From Brevibacterium sp. CS2 (lineage in GTDB: Bacteria > Actinomycetota > Actinomycetes > Actinomycetales > Brevibacteriaceae): a stretch of DNA of 64,000 nucleotides. Location of the stretch: NCBI RefSeq assembly GCF_005280295.1, contig NZ_CP040020.1, positions 1,550,001-1,614,000 on the forward strand, written 5' to 3'. This document shows, one piece after another, positions 45,420 to 54,409 of this stretch (the stretch's first letter is position 1; each line of letters starts with the position of its first letter). Made by a program: the position numbers and the translations under genes. The notes below the pieces were generated by a model. That model was given only the letters and a program-made list of their open reading frames with translations, searched no databases and had not been told where the DNA came from.

Positions 45420-45610
45420 TGTGCTCGTCGGTGCTGTTCTCGACCGCACTGTGCTCGACTGCCCGGGCTGTGCTCGACTGCACTGTGCTCGATGGGTTGC
45501 GCTCGATGGAGTTGCACTCGTCAGCACTGCACACCTCGGCACTGCATACCTCGGCACTGCATACCTCGGCATTGTGCGTGTCGGTGCTGTGCGTGTCGGT
45601 GCTGTGCACC
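45420..45610. repeat. Degenerate 15-bp tandem repeat, about 12 units
   Basis: Units evolve along the array: TGTGCTCGACTGCAC-like copies, then three close copies of ACCTCGGCACTGCAT, then two copies of GTGTCGGTGCTGTGC. The gradual change suggests stepwise local duplication. Confidence 0.75.
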
Positions 45611-45684
45611 GCGGCGGCAGGCGCTCCGGAACCGGGCACCAGAGAGGTGTCCGGCAGTCCACGCGCCGTCGTTCCGGAGCCGCT

Positions 45685-45716
45685 TCAGTGCGGATACCGG
45701 CGGGTATCCGCACTGA
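45685..45716 (-). terminator. Perfect hairpin downstream of coaA
   Basis: TCAGTGCGGATACC (45685-45698) pairs with GGTATCCGCACTGA (45703-45716), 14 bp with a 4-nt loop GGCG, 120 nt past the coaA stop. It could end the coaA transcript or serve as a protein site. Confidence 0.55.
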
Positions 45717-45838
45717 GGTGACCCCGCAGTCAGAGAACCGCACTGGATCGCGCCCGGACCGGGCAGACCGCACTGGAGCGGCCCCGGAACCGGGCGGCAG
45801 TCGTCGGACGGGGTGCCGCGGCTCGCGTGCGGGGGTGC

Positions 45839-47104
45839 TCAGAGCTTGCGGAGGCGGATCCGGCGGATCTCGTGGTCGGCGGCCTTGTGCATGATGAGGT
45901 CGGCGCGGCCGCGGCTGGGCAGCACGTTCTCCCGGAGGTTCGGGGCGTTGATCGAGCCCCAGATCTCCCCGGCGAGGGTCCGCCCCTCCTCCTCGCTCAG
46001 CCGGCTGTAGCGGTGGAAGTACGAGTCGGGGTCCTGGAACGCGCCGTGCTTGAGCTTCATGAAGCGCGCGATGTACCAGTCGCGGATGTCCGAGGTCCGT
46101 GCGTCGACGTAGATCGAGAAGTCGAAGTAGTCGCTCACCGACATGCCTACCCGGCCGTCGGGGCGGGGGCGCGCCGGCTGCAGGACGTTGAGGCCCTCGA
46201 CGATGAGGACGTCGGGGGAGCGCACGGTGATCTGCGCGCCGGGCACGATGTCGTAGGTGTGGTGGGAGTAGACAGGTGCGCGCACCTCGGGCGCCCCGGA
46301 CTTCACCGCGGACAGGAAGCGGAGCAGCGCGCGACGGTCGTAGGACTCCGGGAAGCCCTTGCGGCCGCTGAGCCCGCGGCGCTCGAGCTCTGCGTTGGGG
46401 AACAGGAAGCCGTCGGTGGTGAGGAGCTCGACGCGCGGGGTGTCGGGCCAGCGGGCGAGCATCTCGCGCAGCACGCGCGCCGTCGTCGACTTGCCCACCG
46501 CCACGGAGCCGGCGACGCCGATGACGAAAGGCGTGCGCCGCGGTGCCGGGTCCCGGCCGTCGGCGCGGAGCGGGGCGAAGAACTCACGGGTCGCCTCGTG
46601 CTTCTGGCCTCGTGCGGAGACGTAGAGGTTGAGGAGGCGGGAGACCGGGAGGTAGATCGTGGCGACCTCGTCGAGGTCGATCGTCTCGCCGAGGCCGCGG
46701 AGCCGCTCGATGTCCTGCGCGGTGAGCGGCAGCGGCATGGTCTCCGCGAGCTTCGACCACGACTCCCGGTCGAACTCGCGGAACGGCGAGGCGAAGGATT
46801 CGAGGTCCGCGCGCGGGCGGGCGGTGTGGAGGCCCGCCAGCCGACGCGCCGGATCGAGATCGGGGCTGTCGCCGCTGCGGGAGCCTGCGGAACGGTCGCC
46901 CGACTGCGCGGTGCGGTCCGGCTGCGCGGCACTGCCGGGCTGCACTGCAATGCCCGACTGCGAGGTGCGGTCCGGGTGACCGGCGCCGTCGAGTCGGTCG
47001 CCGCTGTCCGGCCGACCGGTGTCGGCGGCGCGCTCGCCTGTGTCGGCGGCGCGCGCGGACCCGGCGGAGCGGCTGTCAGGCGCGGATTCGGTCTCCTGGG
47101 ACAT
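45839..47104 (-). CDS. coaA: Type I pantothenate kinase
   Basis: Phosphorylates pantothenate, the first step of coenzyme A synthesis. 421 residues. The catalytic core starts near residue 100 ([14 protein letters not shown]), with Walker A in [63 protein letters not shown] and [11 protein letters not shown]. Typical CoaA has about 315 residues; the extra 100 N-terminal residues are disordered and repetitive ([38 protein letters not shown]). An internal start before the core is possible, but the ATG at 47104 has a CACAAT box 6 nt upstream. The 15-bp repeat region lies downstream. Confidence 0.92.
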   Translation of the reverse strand: MSQETESAPDSRSAGSARAADTGERAADTGRPDSGDRLDGAGHPDRTSQSGIAVQPGSAAQPDRTAQSGDRSAGSRSGDSPDLDPARRLAGLHTARPRADLESFASPFREFDRESWSKLAETMPLPLTAQDIERLRGLGETIDLDEVATIYLPVSRLLNLYVSARGQKHEATREFFAPLRADGRDPAPRRTPFVIGVAGSVAVGKSTTARVLREMLARWPDTPRVELLTTDGFLFPNAELERRGLSGRKGFPESYDRRALLRFLSAVKSGAPEVRAPVYSHHTYDIVPGAQITVRSPDVLIVEGLNVLQPARPRPDGRVGMSVSDYFDFSIYVDARTSDIRDWYIARFMKLKHGAFQDPDSYFHRYSRLSEEEGRTLAGEIWGSINAPNLRENVLPSRGRADLIMHKAADHEIRRIRLRKL

Positions 47105-47179
47105 TGTGCCATTGTGTCACGGGCCACTCCGGTCCTCGCCGACAGGCCCACCTGTCGAACTCCGCGGTGCAGGGAAGCC

Positions 47180-47548
47180 GGCCTGCTCGCGCTCGCCGAC
47201 CCTGAGCGACTGCGCGTACTCGCCGGCGCGATCCTGGCCGAGATCGTGCCGGCCGAGCAGGACCTCGCCGCCGCCTCGGCCCAGAACCCGGCCCAGGGGC
47301 ACGCCGCCCCGGCCCCCCGCCTTCCAGATCACCCCCTCCACCGGTGTCCTCGTCGGGCAGGTCCGCGAACCCATCGCCTCCCAGCGGCTCATCGCCGGCG
47401 ACCTCGACGCCCGACCGCGGAGGTCGTGCTCGGCGAGGCCACTGGCTGGGGCATGCGGCTCGGCGACGACCGCGCCGCCGCCCTGTCCCAGGCCGTGCTC
47501 CGCGGCGGGGACCGGACCGCGGACATCATCGAGCTCGCGCGCCGCTGA
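47180..47548 (+). pseudogene. Possible decayed coding region of unknown identity
   Basis: Between coaA and glmS (502 bp), coding-like segments fall in different frames: LLALADPERLRVLAGAILAE, whose start resembles an ArsR-type helix-turn-helix; then ITPSTGVLVGQVREPIASQR; then VVLGEATGWGMRLGDDRA ending DIIELARR and a stop at 47548. No single frame joins them and no start codon with a ribosome site was found. It reads as a gene broken by at least two frameshifts, or by chance as GC-rich noncoding sequence. Confidence 0.35.
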
Positions 47549-47593
47549 CGACGCGCAGTGAGCGCGCTCATGCTCGATTCGGCGATGACTCGG

Positions 47594-47599
47594 TAGAGT
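47594..47599 (+). promoter_or_regulatory. Probable -10 box (TAGAGT) for leaderless glmS mRNA
   Basis: TAGAGT is followed by 7 nt and the glmS ATG at 47607; no Shine-Dalgarno sequence is present. Confidence 0.55.
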
Positions 47600-47606
47600 A
47601 CTCCCC

Positions 47607-49478
47607 ATGTGCGGAATCGTAGGTTTTGTCTCGTCGTCCACCCCTGAGACCGCAGGGCACGGCGCCCTCGACGTCGTCATGGCCGGACTCACCCGGCTCG
47701 AATACCGCGGATACGACTCCGCAGGCGTCGCCCTGGTGACTGCCGACCACGCGCTCGCGAGCGCCAAGAAGGCCGGCAAGCTCAGTGCCCTGCGCGAGGA
47801 GCTCGAGGCGCACCCGCTGCCCGAGGTGATGACCGGCATCGGTCACACCCGCTGGGCCACCCACGGCGGGCCCACCGACGCCAACGCCCACCCGCACCTC
47901 GCCGACGGCGGGAAGCTTGCGCTCATCCACAACGGCATCATCGAGAACTTCGCGAGCCTCAAGGCCGCACTCAAGGACGAAGGCGTGGAGTTCGAGTCGG
48001 AGACCGACACCGAGGTCGCAGCCCACCAGCTCGCCAAGAACTACCGCGCCAGCGGCGACCTCGCCCAGGCGATGCGCGAGACCGCGAAGCAGCTCGAGGG
48101 CGCCTTCACGCTGCTCGCCGTGCACGCCGACCTGCCCGGCACCGTCGTCGCCGCGCGCCGCAACTCCCCGCTCGTCATCGGCCTGGGCGAGGGGGAGAAC
48201 TTCCTCGGCTCCGACGTCGCCGCGTTCATCGACTACACCCGCAAGGCGCTCGAGATCGGCCAGGACGAGGTCGTCACCATCACCCCGGACTCCGTCCTCA
48301 TCACCGACCTCGAGGGCAGCGAGGTCGCCGGCGAGCCCTTCGAGGTCGACTGGGACACCGCGGCCGCGGAGAAGGGCGGCTTCGACTCCTTCATGGATAA
48401 GGAGATCCACGACCAGCCGCAGGCCGTCCACGACACCCTGCTCGGCCGGATGGACGCCTCCGGCAAGCTCGTGCTCGACGAGATGCACGTCGACGAGACC
48501 GTCCTCAAGTCGATCGACAAGATCGTCGTCATCGCCTGCGGCACCGCCGCCTACGCCGGCCAGGTCGCGAAGTACGCGATCGAGCACTGGTGCCGGATCC
48601 CCACCGAGGTCGAGCTCGCCCACGAGTTCCGGTACCGGGACCCCGTCGTCACCGAGAAGACCCTCGTCGTCGCCGTCTCCCAGTCCGGGGAGACCATGGA
48701 CACGATCATGGCCGTGCGCCACGCCCGCGAGCAGGGTGCGAAGGTCATCGCGATCTGCAACACCTTCGGCTCGACGATCCCGCGCGAGTCCGACGCCGCT
48801 CTCTACACCCACGCCGGCCCTGAGATCGCGGTGGCCTCGACCAAGGCGTTCCTGTCACAGGTCGTCGCCTGCTACCTGCTCGGTCTCTACCTCGCGCAGC
48901 TGCGCGGCAACAAGTTCGCCGACGAGGTCGAGGTCATCCTCGAGGAGCTCCAGCAGATCCCGGCGAAGATCAGCGCTCTCCTCGAGCGGAAGCAGCAGGT
49001 CCTCGACCTCGCCCGGAGCCAGCAGGACACGCAGTCGGTGCTGTTCCTCGGCCGTCACGTCGGCTACCCGGTGGCGATGGAGGGCGCGCTCAAGCTCAAG
49101 GAGCTCGCCTACATCCACGCCGAGGGGTTCGCCGCCGGCGAGCTCAAGCACGGCCCGATCGCGCTCATCGACTCCGGTCAGCTCGTGTTCGTCGTGCTCC
49201 CGAGCCAGAAGGGCCGCGACTCGCTCCACGCCAAGGTCGTCTCCAACATCCAGGAGGTCCGGGCGCGCGGGGCGAACACCGTGGTCATCGCGGAGGAGGG
49301 CGACGAGGTCGCCGCCGACTACGCCTCCGAGGTGATCTACGTGCCGCAGACCACCACGCTGCTCGCGCCGCTGCTCACCACGGTGCCGCTGCAGATCTTC
49401 GCGATGGAGCTCGCCACCGCCAAGGGTCTCGACGTCGACCAGCCGCGCAACCTCGCGAAGTCCGTCACCGTCGAGTGA
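47607..49478 (+). CDS. glmS: Glutamine-fructose-6-phosphate aminotransferase (isomerising)
   Basis: Makes glucosamine-6-phosphate from fructose-6-phosphate and glutamine, feeding GlmM and peptidoglycan synthesis. 623 residues. The N-terminal nucleophile is Cys2 (MCGIVGFV), with GHTRWATHGGPTDANAHPH and HNGIIENF in the glutaminase domain. Two SIS sugar-isomerase domains follow (VVIACGTAAYAGQVAKY; VAVSQSGETMDTIMA; LGRHVGYPVAMEGALKLKEL; AEGFAAGELKHGPIALI), ending in the usual LAKSVTVE. Leaderless start. Confidence 0.97.
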   Translation: MCGIVGFVSSSTPETAGHGALDVVMAGLTRLEYRGYDSAGVALVTADHALASAKKAGKLSALREELEAHPLPEVMTGIGHTRWATHGGPTDANAHPHLADGGKLALIHNGIIENFASLKAALKDEGVEFESETDTEVAAHQLAKNYRASGDLAQAMRETAKQLEGAFTLLAVHADLPGTVVAARRNSPLVIGLGEGENFLGSDVAAFIDYTRKALEIGQDEVVTITPDSVLITDLEGSEVAGEPFEVDWDTAAAEKGGFDSFMDKEIHDQPQAVHDTLLGRMDASGKLVLDEMHVDETVLKSIDKIVVIACGTAAYAGQVAKYAIEHWCRIPTEVELAHEFRYRDPVVTEKTLVVAVSQSGETMDTIMAVRHAREQGAKVIAICNTFGSTIPRESDAALYTHAGPEIAVASTKAFLSQVVACYLLGLYLAQLRGNKFADEVEVILEELQQIPAKISALLERKQQVLDLARSQQDTQSVLFLGRHVGYPVAMEGALKLKELAYIHAEGFAAGELKHGPIALIDSGQLVFVVLPSQKGRDSLHAKVVSNIQEVRARGANTVVIAEEGDEVAADYASEVIYVPQTTTLLAPLLTTVPLQIFAMELATAKGLDVDQPRNLAKSVTVE

Positions 49479-49533
49479 CCCGAACCGGGCCCGCAGCGGC
49501 CCGCCTGGGGGAGTGAGCAGCAGGGGAGTGAGC

Positions 49534-50061
49534 ATGGGGATCATCGGGATCGGCCTCGATCTGGCCGACGTGCCGCGCTTCGCCGAGCACATCGAGCGGG
49601 TGCCCGAGCTCCTCGACCGGCTCCTCACGCCTGCGGAACAGCTGAAGAAGAACGGCAAGCGGCGCACCCCGGAGTCGCTCGCCGCACGCTTCTCCGCGAA
49701 GGAGGCGCTCGTCAAGGCCCTCCAGCTGCCGCAGATCATCCCCTGGCACGAGGCCGAGGTGGTCTCCGCCTTCTCCGGTGCGCCGAGCTTCCGGCTCTCC
49801 GGCTGGGTGCTCGAGCACTTCCGGTCCCTCGGCGGGGAGCGCGTCCACCTCTCCATCACCCATGACGGGGAGCGGACCATGACCTTCGTCGTCGTCGAGG
49901 GCTCCGGCCCCGCGCTCGCCCCGCCCCCGGACCAGCCGCCGCCGCTGCTGCCGGGGTCGCCCGAGGCGCTCGCCGAGCTCGCCGCGGCGCGGGAGAGGGC
50001 GCGGGCGAGCCGGGATGCCCGCCGTGCCCAGCGCGAGGCCGCCCGCCGGAAGCACGCGTAG
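49534..50061 (+). CDS. acpS: Holo-[acyl-carrier-protein] synthase
   Basis: Transfers phosphopantetheine from CoA to acyl carrier protein. 175 residues from ATG 49534, which has GGGGAG upstream; an in-frame GTG at 49513 is less likely. The core shows GIGLDLADVPRFAEHIER (metal-binding Asp), ARFSAKEALVKAL (Glu/Lys helix) and LSITHDGERTMTFVVVE. Beyond residue 125 there is a Pro-rich then Ala/Arg-rich tail (ERARASRDARRAQREAARR), absent from standard AcpS of about 120 residues. CoA comes from the pathway started by CoaA nearby. Confidence 0.92.
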   Translation: MGIIGIGLDLADVPRFAEHIERVPELLDRLLTPAEQLKKNGKRRTPESLAARFSAKEALVKALQLPQIIPWHEAEVVSAFSGAPSFRLSGWVLEHFRSLGGERVHLSITHDGERTMTFVVVEGSGPALAPPPDQPPPLLPGSPEALAELAAARERARASRDARRAQREAARRKHA

Positions 50062-50106
50062 TTGCGGCCCGGAGCACCGGTTGCAGGGCGCGTCCGCCCC
50101 ACCGAC

Positions 50107-50112
50107 TACTCT
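50107..50112 (+). promoter_or_regulatory. Probable -10 box (TACTCT) for the M20 peptidase gene
   Basis: TACTCT ends 6 nt before ATG 50119, which is therefore preferred over the upstream in-frame GTG-type starts. Confidence 0.5.
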
Positions 50113-50118
50113 GGAGCC

Positions 50119-51462
50119 ATGACCGATACCGCCGCTCCCACCTCCGAGACGACCTCCTCCGGATCGATCGTCGGAACCTCCCTGCCCACGCACGAGTCCG
50201 CGCAAGCGCTGCTCCCCGAGCTGCGGGATCTGCGCCGGGATCTGCACCGGTCCCCGGAGATCGGGCTCGAGCTGCCGCAGACGCAGCGCCGGGTCGAGGA
50301 GGCGCTCGCGAGCCTCGACGTCGAGATCACCCGCGGCGAGGGCCTGAGCTCGCTCACCGTGGTGCTGCGCGGCGGTCGCCGTGACGCGGGCGGCGCCTCG
50401 CCCGTGGCCGTGCTCCTGCGCGGCGACATGGACGCCCTGCCCGTCGAGGAGGCGACCGGCTTCGACTTCGCCGCGACGAACGGCGCCATGCACGCATGCG
50501 GCCACGACCTCCACACCACCGGTCTCGTCGGCGCGGTCCGGCTCCTCCACGACATCCGCGACTCCCTCGCCGGTGACGTCGTGTTCATGTTCCAGCCCGG
50601 CGAGGAGGGCTGGGACGGCGCCGGGATGATGCTCGACGAGGGTGTGCTCGACGCCGCCGGGGTCCCGGTCGTCGCCGCCTACGGTGTCCACGTGTCCGCG
50701 GATCAGGAGATCGGCCGGCTGTACTCGAAGCCGGGTTCCTACATGGCCGCGTTCAGCCTGATGGACGTCGTCCTCCGCGGCAAGGGCGGGCACGCCTCGC
50801 GCCCGCACACCACCTACGACCCGATCCAGACCGGGGCCGCGATCATCGGACAGCTCCAGGAGTACGTCTCCCGCCGCTTCGACGTGTTCGACCCGATCGT
50901 CGTCACCGTCGGCAAGTTCACCGGCGGGACCGCGGCGAACGTCGTCCCCGACACCGCCTCGCTCGCCGTCGGCGTGCGGACCTTCTCGGAGACGACCACC
51001 ACCCGCGCCGCCGCCGAGCTGCCCGCCCTCGTCCGTGAGCTCGCCGCCTCCCACGGGCTGAGCGCCGAGGTCGAGTACGACACCGTGCTGCCGCCGACGA
51101 TCAACGACGAGGCGGAGAACGCGTTCTACCGCGAGACCTTCGCCGAGCTCTTCGGCGCCGACCGCGTCACCCTCGTCGAGCACCCCAAGGCCGGCTCCGA
51201 GGACTTCTCCCGCGTCCTCATGGCCGTCCCCGGATCGTACGGACACCTGGGTGCGGCGATGCCCGGCACCGTGCCCGAGGAGCAGGACTCCAACCACTCC
51301 CCGCGCGCCCGCCACAGCGAGGACGCGCTCGCCGACCACGCACTGTTCCTCGCCCGCCTCGCCGCCGCCCGGCTGGAGAAAGCCGCCGGAGACGACACCG
51401 CGCGGGACGGAGCTTTACTGGAGGGTGCTGCCCGGGACGGAGCTGCCGAGGTGCGGGGATGA
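50119..51462 (+). CDS. M20 family metallopeptidase / amidohydrolase (M20D)
   Basis: 447 residues. It has the two-metal amidohydrolase core: LRRDLHRSPEIGLELPQTQ, LLRGDMDALPVEE, HACGHDLHTT, FMFQPGEEGWDGAGMML and the late HPKAGSEDFSRVL, with a dimerisation domain carrying GKGGHASRPHTTYDPI. M20D enzymes hydrolyse N-acyl amino acids, indole-acetyl conjugates or hippurate; the substrate here is unknown. The C-terminal 25 residues are Ala/Asp/Gly-rich. The stop overlaps nnr (ATGA). Confidence 0.93.
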   Translation: MTDTAAPTSETTSSGSIVGTSLPTHESAQALLPELRDLRRDLHRSPEIGLELPQTQRRVEEALASLDVEITRGEGLSSLTVVLRGGRRDAGGASPVAVLLRGDMDALPVEEATGFDFAATNGAMHACGHDLHTTGLVGAVRLLHDIRDSLAGDVVFMFQPGEEGWDGAGMMLDEGVLDAAGVPVVAAYGVHVSADQEIGRLYSKPGSYMAAFSLMDVVLRGKGGHASRPHTTYDPIQTGAAIIGQLQEYVSRRFDVFDPIVVTVGKFTGGTAANVVPDTASLAVGVRTFSETTTTRAAAELPALVRELAASHGLSAEVEYDTVLPPTINDEAENAFYRETFAELFGADRVTLVEHPKAGSEDFSRVLMAVPGSYGHLGAAMPGTVPEEQDSNHSPRARHSEDALADHALFLARLAAARLEKAAGDDTARDGALLEGAARDGAAEVRG

Positions 51463-53024
51463 GACTCGGCTATCCCGCAGCGGCGATCCGCGCCGCCGAG
51501 GCCCCGCTGCTCGACGCCGGCCGCGGACCGGTGCTCATGCGCACCGCCGCCGCCGGCCTCGCCGCGGTCTGCCGCCGCGATCTGATCGAGGCGCGCGGGT
51601 GCGTCACCGGCGCCCGCGTCGTCGTCCTCGCCGGAGCCGGCAACAACGGGGGAGACGCGCTGTTCGCCGGCGCGGACCTCAGCCGCCGCGGCGCCCGCGT
51701 CACCGTCGTCGACGTCCTCGGACGCCTCCACCCCGAGGGAGCGGCCGCACTGCGTGCGGCAGGAGGCGACATCGAACCGCTCGGCGCCGAATCCGCGCCC
51801 CTGACCGCGCGGGCCGAGCTCGTCATCGACGGGATCCTCGGCACCGGTGCCTCGGGATCGCTGCGCGCACCGCTCGACACGTTCATCGCCGACTGCCAGG
51901 CTGCGGCCTCCGGCACCGGGAGCGCCCGGCGGCAGCGTGTCATCGCGGTCGACGTCCCCACCGGGGTCGACGCCACCACCGGAGCGGTCGGCGCCGTCCA
52001 CGTGCGCGCCGATCGCACGGTGACCTTCGGCGGGCACAAGGCCGGACTGCTGCTGCCCGGCGGCGCCGACGCCGCGGGAGAGCTCGCCCTCGTCGACATC
52101 GGACTCGACCTCGCCCCGTTCCGTCCCACCGTCGAGGCGCCCGAGCCCGCCGACCTCGCCGTCGGCTGGCCGTTCCCGCAGCCGGACATGCACAAGTACA
52201 CCCGCGGCGTCCTCGGCCTCGTCGCCGGATCCCACCGCTACCCCGGCGCAGGGCTGCTCACCACCGCTGCGGCCGTGTCCACCGGGCTCGGCATGCTCCG
52301 CCTGCTCGCCCCCGACGAGGTCACCGCGGCCGTGCTCGACCGCTGCCCCGAGGTCGTCACCGAACCGGGGCGGGTCCAGGCGTGGGCCGTCGGCCCGGGC
52401 GCCCCCGACACCCTCCTCATGCGCCGCGCCATCATCGAGGCGGAGAACCGGTCCCTGCCCCTCGTCATCGACGCCGGCGGCCTCGGACTCCTCACCCGCC
52501 CGCTCGAGACCACGTGCATCGTGACGCCGCACGCCGGCGAGCTCGTCGACCTCCTCGGCCGCCTCACCACCGGCGTGCCCACCCGCGCGGAGGTCGAAGC
52601 GGATCCGGTGACCCACGCCGTGAGGGCCGCGCAGGCGTTCGAAGGCGTCATCGCCCTCAAGGGGCGGCGCACGATCGTCGCCCGGCCCGACGGCAGCGTC
52701 GTCGCCCCGCCACCGGGACCGGCGGCGCTCGCCACGGCCGGATCCGGCGACGTGCTCACCGGGATCCTCGGTGCGCTGCTCGCCACTACCGCGGAACACC
52801 GCGTGGCCGAGCGCAGCGGTCCGTACGACCAGGCGGACTGGAGCGGCCCGGCCACCGACATCGCGATCCTCGCCGGGCTCGCGGTCACCGTGCACGGGCT
52901 CGCCGGCCACCGGACCACGCACGCATCAGGGCTCCCGGCGGCCGTGGAGGACATCGTGCTCGGTCTCATGACCGGAAGTGCCGGCGCGGGAACCGGGCAG
53001 AACGACGGCCGGAGGGGCGAATGA
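51459..53024 (+). CDS. nnr: Bifunctional NAD(P)H-hydrate epimerase / ADP-dependent NAD(P)H-hydrate dehydratase
   Basis: Repairs hydrated NADH and NADPH. 521 residues. The N-terminal YjeF_N epimerase domain (1-220) has VVVLAGAGNNGGDALFAGADLSRRG, VIDGILGTGASG and AVDVPTGVDATTG. The C-terminal kinase-like dehydratase domain has HKYTRGVLGLVAGSHRYPGAGLL, AVGPGA, LVIDAGGLGLL, VTPHAGELVDLLG, ALKGRRTIVARPDG and ATAGSGDVLTGILGALLA. It overlaps both neighbours by 4 nt within the M20-nnr-alr-tsaE-tsaB-rimI run. Confidence 0.95.
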   Translation: MRLGYPAAAIRAAEAPLLDAGRGPVLMRTAAAGLAAVCRRDLIEARGCVTGARVVVLAGAGNNGGDALFAGADLSRRGARVTVVDVLGRLHPEGAAALRAAGGDIEPLGAESAPLTARAELVIDGILGTGASGSLRAPLDTFIADCQAAASGTGSARRQRVIAVDVPTGVDATTGAVGAVHVRADRTVTFGGHKAGLLLPGGADAAGELALVDIGLDLAPFRPTVEAPEPADLAVGWPFPQPDMHKYTRGVLGLVAGSHRYPGAGLLTTAAAVSTGLGMLRLLAPDEVTAAVLDRCPEVVTEPGRVQAWAVGPGAPDTLLMRRAIIEAENRSLPLVIDAGGLGLLTRPLETTCIVTPHAGELVDLLGRLTTGVPTRAEVEADPVTHAVRAAQAFEGVIALKGRRTIVARPDGSVVAPPPGPAALATAGSGDVLTGILGALLATTAEHRVAERSGPYDQADWSGPATDIAILAGLAVTVHGLAGHRTTHASGLPAAVEDIVLGLMTGSAGAGTGQNDGRRGE

Positions 53025-54409
53025 CCGCACCCGATGCTGCACGGCCCGGGACGGATCCCGCTGCGAGAACATCGACTCCTCCTGGACCGACTCCGCATGC
53101 TGCTGCACCGTCGCCGGTCGGACCGCCGGTGGTCTCCTTCCCGGGGACAGTGGTGCAGGCGCGGATCGACACCGGAGCCATCACCCACAACGCGGCGACG
53201 ATCGCGGCCCGGGTCGCCCCGGCGACCCTGCTCAGCGTCGTCAAGGCCGACGCCTACGGCCACGGCCTCGCCGCAGTCGTCGACGCCTGCCGCGCCGCCG
53301 GCGTCGCCGACTTCGGCGTGGCGACGGTGCCCGAGGCGCTCCAGCTCGCCGCCCTGCTCGGTGAGGATCCCGCGGTGCGGCGCGAGCGGATCCTGTGCTG
53401 GCTCTACGACGACCGCACGGACCTCACCGCCTGCGCGCGGGCGGGCATCGAGCTCGGGGTGTCGACCGCCGGCGCGCTGCGCCAGGTGATCCGCGCCGCC
53501 GAGGCCTCCGGACGCACCGTGCGGGTGCACCTCAAGATCGACACCGGGCTGGGCCGCAACGGCTTCACCCCCGAGGCATTCACCGCGTTCCTGCCCGAGC
53601 TCGCGGAGGCCGCCGCGCGTACCGCGGGCCCGGTCGTGGTCGTCGGCATCATGACCCACCTCGCGAACGCCGACGTCATCGGTGACCCGGAGACCGGGAA
53701 CCAGCTCGCGGTCCTCGACGGGGCACGTGAGCAGCTCGTCTCCGTGCTCGAGTCCGCCGGTGGGGCGCTCGGCGACCCTGCCGCCCTGCTCGTCCATGCC
53801 GCGAACTCCCCGGCGGCGCTCTCGCTCGACCCCGTGCCGGGCGGGCTCGCCCGTGTCGGCCTGAGCACCTACGGCCTCAGCCCCTTCGAGGGACGGACCG
53901 CCGCCGAGCTCGGCCTCCGGCCGGCGATGTCCCTCGTCTCCCGCGTGCTCGCCGTCAAGGACGTGCCTGCCGGGCACGGTGCGAGCTACGGCCTCACCTA
54001 CACGTGCACTGAACCCACCCGGTTCGCCCTCGTCGCCGGCGGCTACGCCGACGGGATCCCGCGCGCGGCCTCGAACCGCGCGCAGGTGTCGATCCGCGGC
54101 CGCCGGTACCCCGTGGTCGGGCGGGTCGCGATGGACCAGATGATCCTCGACATCGGACCGGGGCCCGTCGAGATCGACGACGAGGTCGTCATCATCGGCG
54201 ACGGCACCACGGGTCCCGGCGCCGAGGAGTGGGCCGCCTGGGCCGACACCGTGAACTACGAGATCGTCACCCGGATCGGCCCGCGCGTCGAGCGGGTCGT
54301 CATCGGCGCCGGACAGGACGCCACGTCGGCGGTGCGGCAGGGCGGGATCCCGTCATCTGCGGTCGCGGGCGTCGACGACCGGTTCCGGGGACGAGGGCAC
54401 CGCGGATGA
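53021..54409 (+). CDS. alr: Alanine racemase
   Basis: Makes D-alanine for peptidoglycan using PLP. 462 residues, with a Pro/Thr/Ala-rich N-terminal extension of about 38 residues. The PLP lysine is Lys75 in LSVVKADAYGHG. Others are HLKIDTGLGRNGF, MTHLANAD, HAANSPAAL, ARVGLSTYGLSPFEG, the second catalytic base Tyr in GHGASYGLTY, GGYADGIPRAASN and RVAMDQMILDIG. The ATG start overlaps nnr and the stop overlaps tsaE. The C-terminal 25 residues after RVERVVIGAG are atypical. Confidence 0.95.
   Translation: MTAPDAARPGTDPAARTSTPPGPTPHAAAPSPVGPPVVSFPGTVVQARIDTGAITHNAATIAARVAPATLLSVVKADAYGHGLAAVVDACRAAGVADFGVATVPEALQLAALLGEDPAVRRERILCWLYDDRTDLTACARAGIELGVSTAGALRQVIRAAEASGRTVRVHLKIDTGLGRNGFTPEAFTAFLPELAEAAARTAGPVVVVGIMTHLANADVIGDPETGNQLAVLDGAREQLVSVLESAGGALGDPAALLVHAANSPAALSLDPVPGGLARVGLSTYGLSPFEGRTAAELGLRPAMSLVSRVLAVKDVPAGHGASYGLTYTCTEPTRFALVAGGYADGIPRAASNRAQVSIRGRRYPVVGRVAMDQMILDIGPGPVEIDDEVVIIGDGTTGPGAEEWAAWADTVNYEIVTRIGPRVERVVIGAGQDATSAVRQGGIPSSAVAGVDDRFRGRGHRG

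Larger units (their letters stand above)
45156..45838. other. 683-bp repeat-filled intergenic region, no convincing gene
   Basis: Lies between coaA and the ABC exporter, both on the minus strand. Two 15-bp-period arrays occupy it (45196-45300 with GGTGCCGGAAGTGCT-like units; 45420-45610 with TGTGCTCGACTGCAC- and CTCGGCACTGCATAC-like units), then a perfect hairpin (45685-45716). Stop codons are rare in several frames because of base composition and the multiple-of-three period. One minus-strand frame would give pentapeptide repeats (STDTH, SAEVC), but it has no clear start and no stop before the exporter. A low-complexity protein here cannot be excluded. Confidence 0.6.

Noticed and set aside
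45170-45894. Plus-strand repeat-coded open frames in the coaA-ABC exporter gap
   Set aside because: They arise from a 15-bp repeat period in GC-rich DNA, lack ribosome sites, and run into coaA antisense sequence; reported as repeats instead.
49513-49533. GTG start for acpS seven codons upstream
   Set aside because: ATG 49534 has the better-spaced GGGGAG and begins right at the conserved GIIGIGLDLADV segment.
51251-54409. 1052-codon plus-strand open frame
   Set aside because: Its first 590 codons overlap the M20 peptidase and Nnr genes in another frame; the real gene is alanine racemase from ATG 53021.
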